From contig DUQR01000001.1 of the NCBI GenBank assembly GCA_012837715.1, positions 1-60,429 of the forward strand: a stretch of DNA of 60,429 nt, in the 5' to 3' direction. Source of the DNA: Bacillota bacterium (GTDB lineage Bacteria; Bacillota; UBA4882; UBA10575). Below, one piece after another: positions 1 to 7,870 of this stretch. The position numbers were made by a program, and so were the translations under genes. The notes beneath the pieces are model-generated. The model saw only the letters and a program-made list of their open reading frames with translations. It was not told the DNA's origin and ran no database searches. Numbering within the stretch: position 1 is the first letter of the stretch; the number at the start of each line of letters is the position of its first letter.

Positions 1-93
1 CCAACCGGTTCCCCGGTTGAAAAGCTGCTTACCTGTCTGTGCTGTTCAGTTTTCAGGGTTCAGTTATTTTTTGTCTCTCTAGGACACCCGTTT
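1..93 (-). other. Probable rRNA operon leader (partial)
   Basis: This is the minus-strand transcript leader downstream of the promoter at 94-122. It contains the TGAAAACTGAACAG phrase (about 43-57) and ends in a GC-rich inverted repeat, CCAACCGG..CCGGTTG (1-20), which could be part of the processing stem that encloses 16S rRNA. The assignment depends on sequence beyond the left edge. Confidence 0.5.
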
Positions 94-122
94 ATTATAT
101 CATGTTTAGTATCGCTTGTCTA
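94..122 (-). promoter_or_regulatory. Strong promoter, probably of an rRNA operon running off the left edge
   Basis: On the minus strand TAGACA (117-122) and TATAAT (94-99) are separated by 17 bp, with A/T tracts upstream that resemble an UP element. About 45 bases downstream the transcript reads CCCTGAAAACTGAACAG, a phrase commonly found in the leader just before 16S rRNA in Bacillota. No 16S sequence lies inside the window, so the rRNA identity is inferred from the leader. Confidence 0.7.
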
Positions 123-230
123 GTCCTTTTTTTATAAGGTTTTTTGCTTTGCGTTTCAAGGGGTCCATGAGTGACGCTTAAACAGGTTACCACAGTACTA
201 CTATTCCCGTCAAGGGTTTTTTTAATAATA

Positions 231-271
231 CCGGAAGGGTTCTTGTTCGCTCCACACAAGAACCCTCCCGG
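231..271 (-). terminator. Stem-loop after the alcohol dehydrogenase gene
   Basis: A 16-base arm (231-246) pairs almost perfectly with 256-271, with one mismatch and a 9-base loop. On the minus strand it follows the adh stop by about 20 bases. The tail is TATTATT rather than a T run, so termination may be inefficient. It also insulates adh from the rRNA-type promoter. Confidence 0.6.
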
Positions 272-291
272 CAAAGGCTAAGCAACCGGCT

Positions 292-1461
292 TTATAGTGC
301 TAATTTATAGATGGCCAAAACGTCTTCGGTCTTTAACTTAACAAACTGCCCGAGTATTTTCTTCCCGTAGTCGGTCGCTTTATTCGCCATTTCTTCGAGG
401 CGGTCAGCAGGGATCTTAAGTTCCGGCAAGGTGGTTGGTAACCCGTTTTCTTTAAAGAACCGGGACAGTCGGGCAATCCCTTCGCGGGCAGTCCGTTCGG
501 GATTGGCAAAATCCGGTTCCACATTCCAAACCCGGACGGCAAACTGGACAAAACGATCAAGATCATGGCGATAGACATATTTCATCCAAGCCGGGAAGAC
601 CACCGCCAATCCGGCCCCGTGCGGCACATCATAAAGGGCGCTCAATTCATGTTCAATCTTATGGGAAGCCCAGTCCCCAACCCTTCCCGTACTTAATAGA
701 TCATTATGGGCAAGGGTACCGGCCCACATCAGTTCGGCCCGGGCGTTGTAATCATCGGGCTGGGCAAGGGCCAGCGGCAGGTTATTGATGACCGTTTTCA
801 GGACCCCTTCACATAAACGGTCGGTTAACTCCACATTTTTCGTCGGAGTAAAGTAGCGTTCCATGACGTGGGCCATAATATCGGCCGCTCCTGAAGCAGT
901 TTGGTAGGGCGGAAGGGTGAACGTAAGCTCCGGGTTTAAAATCGCGAAGACCGGGCGGGTAAGGTTGGAATTAAGCCCCAGCTTAAACCAACCGTCTTCA
1001 TTGGTGATCACCGAACTGTTGCTGGCTTCGCTCCCAGTGGCGGCAAGCGTTAAGACTACGCCAACCGGCAAGGTTTCTTCGGGCAGCCTTTTCCCGGAAT
1101 AAAAGTCCCAAACGTCGCCTGCGTAGGGAACACCGATCCCAATGGCTTTCGCCGAATCAATGGTACTACCGCCGCCAACAGCCAAAATGCCGTCGACTTT
1201 GTTTTCCCGGCAAAGTTCGATCCCTTCCTGGACCAGGCTTAAGCGGGGATTGGGCTTGACCCCTCCAAGCTCAATATAATCGACACCCGCCGCCCGTAAG
1301 GATTTAACCACCTTATCGTAGAGACCGGTTCGGATAATACTGCCCCCACCGTAATGGAGCAAGATTTTTTGGCCCAGCTTTCTTGCTTCGTTCCCCACTT
1401 GTTCTTCGGCGTTCCGGCCAAAAATAATCTGGGTTGGACTTAAGAATCGAAAGTTTTCCAT
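292..1461 (-). CDS. Iron-containing alcohol dehydrogenase, butanol dehydrogenase type
   Basis: A 389-residue group III metal-dependent alcohol dehydrogenase, which reversibly reduces aldehydes to alcohols in the cytoplasm during fermentation. The dinucleotide-binding GGGSTIDSAK is at residues 96-105. The metal ligands expected from the YqhD/BdhA family are at D194, H198, H267 and H281, all present. Length is normal for the family. The ATG follows a GGAGGG ribosome site. It stands alone between the alr operon and the rRNA-type leader, and a stem-loop follows it. NADPH-dependent butanol or general aldehyde reductase activity is the likely role; the substrate cannot be read from sequence. Confidence 0.92.
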   Translation of the reverse strand: MENFRFLSPTQIIFGRNAEEQVGNEARKLGQKILLHYGGGSIIRTGLYDKVVKSLRAAGVDYIELGGVKPNPRLSLVQEGIELCRENKVDGILAVGGGSTIDSAKAIGIGVPYAGDVWDFYSGKRLPEETLPVGVVLTLAATGSEASNSSVITNEDGWFKLGLNSNLTRPVFAILNPELTFTLPPYQTASGAADIMAHVMERYFTPTKNVELTDRLCEGVLKTVINNLPLALAQPDDYNARAELMWAGTLAHNDLLSTGRVGDWASHKIEHELSALYDVPHGAGLAVVFPAWMKYVYRHDLDRFVQFAVRVWNVEPDFANPERTAREGIARLSRFFKENGLPTTLPELKIPADRLEEMANKATDYGKKILGQFVKLKTEDVLAIYKLAL

Positions 1462-1557
1462 GGGTTATCCCTCCTATAAGATCTTTTCTTACTTAATCTA
1501 TTACATTTCGTGGATCGTCCTCACCAGCTCCCCACAGAAAAGGGGCTCTCCTGATAG

Positions 1558-1578
1558 AAAGCTTTTTATGTTGTAAGG
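1558..1578. repeat. Single arm of the intergenic inverted-repeat family
   Basis: AAGCTTTTTATGTTGTAAGG here matches the left arm of the elements at 35257 and 46336. No right arm is visible before the alr stop codon at 1593, so this is a fragment or a decayed copy. It lies about 100 bp upstream of adh. Confidence 0.5.
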
Positions 1579-1592
1579 ATCAAGCAGGATGT

Positions 1593-2726
1593 TTATACGT
1601 AAATCCGGGGGACCCGGGCGCCGATTTGACAAACCACCTCGTAGTTGATGGTGTCAAGGTGGGCCGCCACCTCTTCCACGGTAATCTCCTTTCCCGCTTG
1701 CCGCCCGATAAGGACTACTTCATCCCCGACGCGGACCGGGGCATCACCCACTGCAACCATACACTGGTCCATACAGATGGTACCGACTACCGGGTAAAAC
1801 TCCCCGTTAATCAGTACCTTGGCCTTCCCCGAAAGTTTCCGGCGCCAGCCGTCGGCATAGCCGATGGGCAAGGTGACAATCGTCGTCGCTTTGGGTGTAT
1901 GATAAAGTTGGCCGTAACTGATTCCCGTCCCGGCGGGAACCCTTTTTACGAAATCGACTTTGGCTTTCAGACGAAAAGCCGGTTGCAACGTTAGTTTTTC
2001 CCGGTGACACCAGGGGGAGGGATACATTCCGTACAAGATCAGTCCGGCGCGCACCAGATCAAAATAACTCTCCGGCAGGTTAAGGAGACCACCACTGTTC
2101 GCCAGATGTTTCAAAGGGATCCGGATCCCCCGGTTTTCCAAGTCATCCACTAAACGTTGGAAGGCGGCCAACTGCTGACGGGCATAGGATAGATCGGCGG
2201 CGTCCGCCGTGGCAAAATGGGAATACAAACCTTCGGTCACCAGATATGGCAAAGTGGTAATCTTCGCAATCTCCGCTCCGGCTTGCTCCGGCAGGAAGCC
2301 AATCCGCCCCATACCGGTATCGACCTTGATATGGATCCGCATTGGCCGTTGACAACTGGTGGCCGCGTGGGAAAAGGCGACCGCGCTTTCCAGCGTGGTA
2401 ATGGTGGCTACTAAATTGTAACGGCAAAAAGCCGCCACTTGTTCGGGGAGCAAAGGGGCAAAGACCAAAATATTCGCCTTGATCCCGGCTTGACGGAGCG
2501 CGATCCCTTCTTCCGGAGTGGCGACGCCAAACCAGTCGATCCCCTCTTCCCGGGCCAGTTGGGCTACCTGCACGGCGCCATGGCCATAAGCTTCGGCTTT
2601 GACCACCGCCATCACTTTCCGGCGGGGGCCGACCAAAGTTTTAATCCCCCGGAGATTCTCCCGGATCGCTGCTTTATCCACCTCCACCCAAACCGGGCGG
2701 AGGAGGCTTTCTTTATCGGTCAACAC
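1593..2726 (-). CDS. alr: Alanine racemase
   Basis: A 377-residue PLP enzyme that interconverts L- and D-alanine for peptidoglycan. The cofactor lysine sits in VVKAEAYGHG (K43) and the second catalytic base in GISYGQ (Y271). The family motif CMDQCMV is also present. The usual Asn after the PLP lysine (KANAYGHG) is Glu here, a minor variation. The probable start is GTG at 2726, overlapping the end of nnrD by 14 bp. It is the last gene of cheR-acpS-nnrD-alr. The acpS, nnrD, alr neighbourhood is common in Bacillota and supports housekeeping alr rather than a catabolic dadX. Confidence 0.95.
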   Translation of the reverse strand: MLTDKESLLRPVWVEVDKAAIRENLRGIKTLVGPRRKVMAVVKAEAYGHGAVQVAQLAREEGIDWFGVATPEEGIALRQAGIKANILVFAPLLPEQVAAFCRYNLVATITTLESAVAFSHAATSCQRPMRIHIKVDTGMGRIGFLPEQAGAEIAKITTLPYLVTEGLYSHFATADAADLSYARQQLAAFQRLVDDLENRGIRIPLKHLANSGGLLNLPESYFDLVRAGLILYGMYPSPWCHREKLTLQPAFRLKAKVDFVKRVPAGTGISYGQLYHTPKATTIVTLPIGYADGWRRKLSGKAKVLINGEFYPVVGTICMDQCMVAVGDAPVRVGDEVVLIGRQAGKEITVEEVAAHLDTINYEVVCQIGARVPRIYV

Positions 2727-4206
2727 TTGGACGCCCCCATTTCATAACCCGCGGGATGCGGGGTAAAAGATCACCGGCCAAAATCCCGGCGGCGCCGATC
2801 TCCCCGGCGGCAAGGTCGCCGGCGGCGCCATGAAGATAAACTCCAGCCACCGCCGCAGCCGACAGCGGAAGGCCTTGAGCCATAAAGCCTCCGATCAGGC
2901 CCGCCAAGACATCACCGGTTCCACCGGTCGCCAGGGCCGGATTACCGGTGGTATTAATATAAATCGGTTCTTCCCCGTTCCCCACCAAGGTAGCAGCTCC
3001 TTTAAGCACGAGCGTAACCCGCCACTGTTTGCTTTTTGCCCGGACTAAACCTAAGCGGTCCGCCTGGACCTCAGGGGTGGAAAGGCCACATAAACGGGCC
3101 ATTTCCCCGGGATGGGGGGTCAGCACGATTGGCCTTCGCGCTTTTTCCCACCAATGGGGGGTCAAAGCCAACAGATTAAGGGCATCGGCATCGAAAAGAC
3201 GGGGAATCCCCTCTAACTTTAGGATCGTCTCTATCATTTCCGCCCCGTCGGGTTGGGTCGAAAGTCCCGGTCCGGCCACGATTGCGTCATAGGTATCCCA
3301 TTTCAGCTCCGACCAAGGTTTAACCAATAATTCCAAGGGTTTTTCGGAGAGGACCAAACCATCACGAAGACCGATCGTGACCAACCCCGCCCCACTTCTT
3401 AACCCGGCTAAACCGGCTAAGACCGGTGCTCCGGTCATCCCTGGCGCCCCGCCCACCACTAAAAGATGGCCTTGGGAGCCTTTATGGGCTTCCGGTGGAC
3501 GTTGAGGTAGTAAGGGTTGGAGTTCGGCCCGGTCGAAGGTATAATAAAGGCTTTTCGTTGCTTCCAGTAACGGTGGGGGAAAACCGATCCGATCGACAAC
3601 AACTTCCCCGGCATATTCCCGTCCCGGGTAGACCAGCAATCCCACTTTCGGCAGACCAAAGGTCACTGTTAAGCTGGCCCGAACGGCTGGCCCCTCTACC
3701 CGGCCGGTATCGGCTTCCACCCCGGAAGGCAAATCCACCGCGACCACCGGTAAAGCTACTTGATTAAGGGTATCAATCACCGCCGCCATTTCACCGGTGA
3801 CCGTCCCGTGAAAACCGGTCCCCAGTAAAGCATCGACCAGAACATTACAGGAAGCGAGGAGCTCCGGAGCGGCCAGCAGAGCAGACCAAGGTTGTTCCGC
3901 CAAACCCAAACGCCGGGCCATCCTCCGGTTGGTCTCGGCATCGGGCGGAAGTTCGACTCCAACCTCGGGGGAAAAGACCATCACCGCCACGCCGGAGAGT
4001 TTTAGCAAACGGGCTAAAGCCCACCCATCCCCGGCATTGTTTCCTTTCCCACAGATAATGGCGGCTTTTTCCGGTCTGAATCGTTCTTGGATCCGCTGGA
4101 ACACAGCCAAGGCCGCATGTTCCATTAAAAGTAGTCCTGGATAATGATATTCATCCATCGCCCGGCGATCAAGCTCCCGCATTTCCCGGGCTATTGCTAC
4201 TTTCAT
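2713..4206 (-). CDS. nnrD: Bifunctional NAD(P)H-hydrate epimerase / ADP-dependent dehydratase
   Basis: A 497-residue fusion that repairs hydrated NAD(P)H. The N-terminal YjeF_N epimerase half (about 1-215) contains GKGNNAGDGW at 53-62. The C-terminal carbohydrate-kinase-like dehydratase (about 225-490) carries PHPGEMARL and NPALATGGTGDVLAG, typical of the ADP-dependent dehydratase. Length fits the fused form (E. coli YjeF/Nnr). The ATG overlaps the acpS stop by 4 bp, showing translational coupling. It is a cytoplasmic metabolite-repair enzyme and sits in its usual acpS-nnr-alr neighbourhood. Confidence 0.93.
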   Translation of the reverse strand: MKVAIAREMRELDRRAMDEYHYPGLLLMEHAALAVFQRIQERFRPEKAAIICGKGNNAGDGWALARLLKLSGVAVMVFSPEVGVELPPDAETNRRMARRLGLAEQPWSALLAAPELLASCNVLVDALLGTGFHGTVTGEMAAVIDTLNQVALPVVAVDLPSGVEADTGRVEGPAVRASLTVTFGLPKVGLLVYPGREYAGEVVVDRIGFPPPLLEATKSLYYTFDRAELQPLLPQRPPEAHKGSQGHLLVVGGAPGMTGAPVLAGLAGLRSGAGLVTIGLRDGLVLSEKPLELLVKPWSELKWDTYDAIVAGPGLSTQPDGAEMIETILKLEGIPRLFDADALNLLALTPHWWEKARRPIVLTPHPGEMARLCGLSTPEVQADRLGLVRAKSKQWRVTLVLKGAATLVGNGEEPIYINTTGNPALATGGTGDVLAGLIGGFMAQGLPLSAAAVAGVYLHGAAGDLAAGEIGAAGILAGDLLPRIPRVMKWGRPSVDR

Positions 4207-4580
4207 TCTTCCTCATCACCCTCCAGTATAACCTGGGCGACCGCATATTCTTTACTATGGGCGATCGTCAAATGGGTCTTGGTTACACCCTTCTCCGCCA
4301 GATAAGCCTGTACCCGGGGGGAGAATTGAAAATGGGGGGCACCTAAAGGATCGTTATGTACCTCAATTTCCTGCCAGTTATACCGGCGTAACCCGGTGCC
4401 CAAAGCCTTAAAAAAGGCTTCTTTCGCCGCAAAGCGACCGGCCAAGCGGTGCACGGCCCGCCCGCAACAGGCCAATTCATGCGGGGTAAAAAGTCGTTTC
4501 CGCGCTGCTTCCCCCCGGGTTTTTAATAAAGATTCGATTCTGCCAATCTCGATAATATCGATCCCTAAACCTTTAATCAT
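4203..4580 (-). CDS. acpS: Holo-[acyl-carrier-protein] synthase
   Basis: A 125-residue phosphopantetheinyl transferase that activates acyl carrier protein for fatty acid synthesis, using CoA and Mg2+. The N-terminal GLGIDIIEIGRIE holds the metal-binding Asp, and AGRFAAKEAFFKALGTG holds the conserved Glu and Lys. Length is typical (118-130). It overlaps cheR upstream and nnrD downstream by 4 bp each, so the genes are translationally coupled. Confidence 0.95.
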   Translation of the reverse strand: MIKGLGIDIIEIGRIESLLKTRGEAARKRLFTPHELACCGRAVHRLAGRFAAKEAFFKALGTGLRRYNWQEIEVHNDPLGAPHFQFSPRVQAYLAEKGVTKTHLTIAHSKEYAVAQVILEGDEEE

Positions 4581-5395
4581 GGGAGACTCCTCTGGAGTTC
4601 ATCCTCTTCGCTTTGGGGCGTCCCCGTTTTTTGGTAAAAAGAAAGGGCCACATTCTCAAAGCCAAACTGCCGGTAGTATAATATCGGTTCGGTTCCTCCC
4701 GTCAGAAGATATCCGCCCATCCGTAAAGCCTGGTTGAAATCCCGATACAACTTGTTCTTCGCTTCTTCGGTAAAATAGATCACCACATTCCGGCAGATGA
4801 TCAAATCCAGCTCTTGGGGAAAAGGTTCGAGCAAGAGATTGTGGCGTTTAAATTCCACCCGTTTTTTCAGATCGGCGCTGAAAGAGAAGAGCTCTTCATC
4901 TTTGCAAAAATATTTCTCCAGTAACTCCGAAGGAAGACTCTTTACCTCATTAGGGTGGTAAACGCCGCGCCGTGCCTTTTCTAAGATCTCATGGTCGATA
5001 TCAGTGGCCAGAATGGTCGCCCGATCCAGCGCCTTGAGTTCATTTAAAATGATGGCCACCGAATAGGGTTCCGCTCCGTTGGAACAACCAGCCGACCAGA
5101 TTTTAATCCTCCCCGGCTTTAGGAGAAGTTCCGGTAAAATCTTCTTCCATAACTCGATGAAGCGGTCGGGGTTACGGAAAAACTCCGACACATTAATCGT
5201 CAGCCGCTTCACAAATTCCTGGTAGCGACGGGGATTAGTCTTTAAGACGTTAAGGTATTCATCGTAATCGTTAATCTCCCAAAAAGACATCAAGCCATGG
5301 ATCCGCCGGTCCATTTGCTGGCTTTTGTACAAAAAGAGGTCGGTTCCGCATAATTTGGAAGCTTCTTTTTTAAATTCTTCATAGGTCATCTTCAT
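4577..5395 (-). CDS. cheR: CheR-type chemoreceptor glutamate methyltransferase
   Basis: A 272-residue SAM-dependent methyltransferase that methylates glutamates on chemoreceptors for adaptation. An N-terminal helical CheR_N part (about 1-55) precedes the catalytic domain. SAGCSNGAEPYSVA (about 105-118) is the SAM-binding motif, and LIICRNVVIYF is the second conserved motif. Length is the usual 255-290. No other chemotaxis gene is nearby; instead it heads the acpS-nnrD-alr operon with a 4-bp overlap to acpS. The motility role is inferred from the family and from the flagellar genes at the right edge. Confidence 0.9.
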   Translation of the reverse strand: MKMTYEEFKKEASKLCGTDLFLYKSQQMDRRIHGLMSFWEINDYDEYLNVLKTNPRRYQEFVKRLTINVSEFFRNPDRFIELWKKILPELLLKPGRIKIWSAGCSNGAEPYSVAIILNELKALDRATILATDIDHEILEKARRGVYHPNEVKSLPSELLEKYFCKDEELFSFSADLKKRVEFKRHNLLLEPFPQELDLIICRNVVIYFTEEAKNKLYRDFNQALRMGGYLLTGGTEPILYYRQFGFENVALSFYQKTGTPQSEEDELQRSLP

Positions 5396-5456
5396 ACACG
5401 ATCAATCCTCCACCTGACCTTGAACCTTTTATTCGACGGGGAACAGGCTTTCCCTC

Positions 5457-6026
5457 TCAATTGATAATCAGATCGGTTAGACGCCGTTTCGGAACATGGT
5501 GGACATCCTTCTCATCCCGCCAGTACCGGATATCCCCCTCCTTATCCACCTCTTCGACGACCACTTCTTCCTTGGGCCGACCCAGGGCCAAGACCAAAAG
5601 GATTTCATAATAAGCGGGAAGGCGCAAGGCGTCCCGCAGACCATCCCGGTCGACCGCGGCGATTATACAGCCGCCGTACCCGGCTTCCACCGCTCCTAAC
5701 ATGATGGTTTGGGCGGCAATGCCGTGGTCACAGCCGAAGTTCTTACTGATCCGGGTATCGCCTAAGATCCCAATATACCCGGCAGGCCGCTCGCCGGCCA
5801 CCGGTCCATCCCAGTCGGGCAAATAGCCAGCCCAGCGCAGATGAGGAAAGATTACGCCATTTTGCTCCGGAGTCCAGGATAAGAAATACTTAAGGGGTTG
5901 GCGATTAGCCGCGGACGGTGTCAAACGGGCTAAGTCGACCAGGCCTTCCAAAGTGGACCGGGTAATTGGTTCCTCCTCAACAAACCGGCGGTAACTCCGG
6001 TTCCTTCGGGTTAATTCCTTTAACAT
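5457..6026 (-). CDS. Nitroreductase-family flavoprotein
   Basis: A 189-residue protein of the FMN-dependent nitroreductase family. The N-terminal RRNRSYRRF and PSAANRQPLKYF contact FMN in this family, and GAVEAGYGGCIIAA and LALGRPKEE are further conserved parts. The physiological substrate is unknown; family members reduce quinones, nitroaromatics or flavins. The ATG follows an AAGGGGGAG ribosome site. It lies 22 bp downstream of the EamA transporter gene on the same strand, so the two may be co-transcribed. Confidence 0.85.
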   Translation of the reverse strand: MLKELTRRNRSYRRFVEEEPITRSTLEGLVDLARLTPSAANRQPLKYFLSWTPEQNGVIFPHLRWAGYLPDWDGPVAGERPAGYIGILGDTRISKNFGCDHGIAAQTIMLGAVEAGYGGCIIAAVDRDGLRDALRLPAYYEILLVLALGRPKEEVVVEEVDKEGDIRYWRDEKDVHHVPKRRLTDLIIN

Positions 6027-6048
6027 TCGAGCTTCTCCCCCTTTGCTT

Positions 6049-6948
6049 TCATTTCCCTTTACCGTCTTGGTGATTGTTTTTTTTATATTTCAATCCCCGC
6101 ACGGTCAATAACAAGCTCCGAGTGGTCACAGCAGCTAAAACAATGACCCCACCAAGGAGGGCCCAGACCCCTGGTTTTTCCCCGGTGAAGATTAGCACCC
6201 AAACCGGGTTCAAAATTGGCTCAATTAACGGAACCAGCACCCCTTCGATGGCAGAGACGTGTTGTAAAGCAATACTATAGAGAATATAAGAAAGCCCGAT
6301 TTGGAACAGGCCCATAAAAATCAGCACCAACCAGCCTTTGGCGTCGGGTAAGGAACCCTGGAACAACCAAGGGATCGCAAATACCGCGGTGATCATGTTG
6401 CCGAGTAAAACCGACTCCACCGGTTGAGCCCCTTTCTGTTTGCGCAAGAGGACGGCAGTGAGGGCAAAAGCAATCCCGCTCAATACCGCCACAACATTTC
6501 CCCAAAAGGCGCCGGGCGCCAGTTCCTCCTTGAAGAAGAGGCCCATTCCAAGGAAGACCACTATAATCGTCACCCAATCGATCCGGTTCGTCCGCTCCCC
6601 CAGGAAAACCCGGGCAAAAAGCACCACGTAAATCGGGGCGGTATATTGGAGAAGAATGGCATTGGCCGAAGTGGTCATTTTATTGGCGAGAACAAATAAG
6701 ATCACAGTAGCGGCATAGGCGGCCGCTGCCCCCCACTGCCATCCCGACCGGTTCAGTTTGGGCTTTTTGACATATCCCCACATCAAAATGGCGGCAAAAA
6801 AACTCCGTATCCCGGCCAACGCAATGGGATTACAGTTCACCATTTTAATCAATAGTCCGCTGGTACTCCAAAGGACTGCCGTTAACACCAGGTAGAGGAG
6901 GGCCTGCATCCGGTTGAGATTCTTCTGTGCTGTTTTCTGTTCCGACAT
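6049..6948 (-). CDS. EamA/DMT-family transporter
   Basis: A 299-residue inner membrane protein with about ten hydrophobic segments arranged as two EamA repeats. The C-terminal repeat holds the usual EGVLVPLIEPILNPVWV stretch. Members export amino acids or other small metabolites; the substrate here cannot be assigned. A short basic tail ends the protein. The start is ATG at 6948 with AAAGGATG upstream. It precedes the nitroreductase gene. More than 460 bp of non-coding sequence lie upstream. Confidence 0.88.
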   Translation of the reverse strand: MSEQKTAQKNLNRMQALLYLVLTAVLWSTSGLLIKMVNCNPIALAGIRSFFAAILMWGYVKKPKLNRSGWQWGAAAAYAATVILFVLANKMTTSANAILLQYTAPIYVVLFARVFLGERTNRIDWVTIIVVFLGMGLFFKEELAPGAFWGNVVAVLSGIAFALTAVLLRKQKGAQPVESVLLGNMITAVFAIPWLFQGSLPDAKGWLVLIFMGLFQIGLSYILYSIALQHVSAIEGVLVPLIEPILNPVWVLIFTGEKPGVWALLGGVIVLAAVTTRSLLLTVRGLKYKKNNHQDGKGK

Positions 6949-7339
6949 CTTTGTTGCATCCTTTCTTCTTTCATAAACTACTTTTCGACCCTTGTTTCGA
7001 TCCTCATTTCCCTAGAAACACCGCCCGTCCCTTGATACCCATTCCTTCCTCAGCTGTAAGCATATCTTGACCCGCTTTTTATCCAGCCGGGGCAGAATCG
7101 TGTTCTCCGTCGAACTTGAATTGCTTGTTGCCCACTGGCGGCCAGCAAAGCTGAGCATTAATCTTCGCCAAGATAGGCGCCGGAAGAAGGAAAGACCATC
7201 CGGCGGCGGTGCTGTAGGTAACCTAGCTATAGTATACCATTGGCCTCTTTTGATTGCTATCCTCTTTCTACGCTCTTTTCCGGTGATTGAAAGTGGTCAC
7301 GATTCGCCCCGGTCCTCTTGTTCCTTGCCGAACCGTAAC
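6949..7339. other. Non-coding region between two divergent genes
   Basis: Apart from the candidate rrf2 promoter just to its right, I see no gene here. The 101-codon plus-strand frame at 7067-7372 has no ribosome site and unlikely composition. On the minus strand a GC-rich hairpin (CGCCGGA..TTCCGGCG, about 7180-7212) lies in what would be a long transporter leader, and TATACT near 7230 could serve as a -10. I recognise no riboswitch class. Confidence 0.4.
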
Positions 7340-7368
7340 TTGATTCTCCGCCCTTTTTGTGTTAGATT
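7340..7368 (+). promoter_or_regulatory. Candidate promoter of the rrf2-cysK pair
   Basis: TTGATT (7340-7345) and TAGATT (7363-7368) are spaced by 17 bp and sit about 45 bp upstream of the rrf2 start. The AT-rich stretch between the -10 and the start may hold the binding site of the regulator itself, but no clear palindrome is seen. Confidence 0.4.
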
Positions 7369-7414
7369 TTAATTAATCCTACCATCTTACTAGGTTTAGA
7401 AAGGAGCGTATACC

Positions 7415-7867
7415 TTGCTTATCTCAACAAAAGGAAGATACGGCCTACGTTCCATGGCCGATTTGGTGCTAAACGCGCAAGAAAACCCCGTCCCCTTACG
7501 TGAGATTGCGGAACGGCAGGGTATCTCCGAATCCTATTTGGAGCAAGTCTTTGCCCTGTTACGTAAAGCCGGATTAGTTAATGCGATCCGCGGTTCTTAC
7601 GGCGGTTACACCCTAGCGCGGCCGGCCGATCAGATTACCGTCGGTGAGGTGCTCCAGGCGTTAGAAGGCCCCTTAACACTGGCGAATTGCGCTAAAATCG
7701 GAACCCCTCTTGAATGTGACAAGATGGATTCTTGTCTAACGATGCCTTTTTGGAAGGAGCTCTCGGCCAAAATGGAGGAGGTCATGTCCTCTTTTACCCT
7801 CCAGGATTTAGTAGCCAAAGAGACCTTGCCCGGTCTAACCCCGGAGGTTAAAGAGAAGGAGGAATAA
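7415..7867 (+). CDS. Rrf2-family transcriptional regulator (CymR/IscR-like)
   Basis: A 150-residue dimeric winged-helix repressor. The N-terminal ISTKGRYGLRSMADL and the helix-turn-helix VPLREIAERQGISESYLEQV (about 27-46) are family hallmarks. Three cysteines occur in the effector loop: NC, then EC after 8 residues, then SC after 5. IscR uses a similarly placed Cys trio for a [2Fe-2S] cluster, with different spacing. The start is TTG after AAAGGAG with 8 bp spacing. cysK follows after 3 bp, as with Rrf2 regulators of cysteine and sulfur metabolism, so control of cysK is the best guess. Confidence 0.9.
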   Translation: MLISTKGRYGLRSMADLVLNAQENPVPLREIAERQGISESYLEQVFALLRKAGLVNAIRGSYGGYTLARPADQITVGEVLQALEGPLTLANCAKIGTPLECDKMDSCLTMPFWKELSAKMEEVMSSFTLQDLVAKETLPGLTPEVKEKEE

Positions 7868-7870
7868 ATC

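Noticed and set aside
137-180. Another arm of the inverted-repeat family near the rRNA-type promoter
   Set aside because: The similarity (TTTTTTGCTTTGCGTTTC) is weak and no partner arm is found; it may just be the A/T-rich upstream region.
7067-7372. 101-codon plus-strand frame upstream of rrf2
   Set aside because: No ribosome site, Arg/Ser-rich nonsense-like composition, and it overlaps the likely rrf2 promoter.
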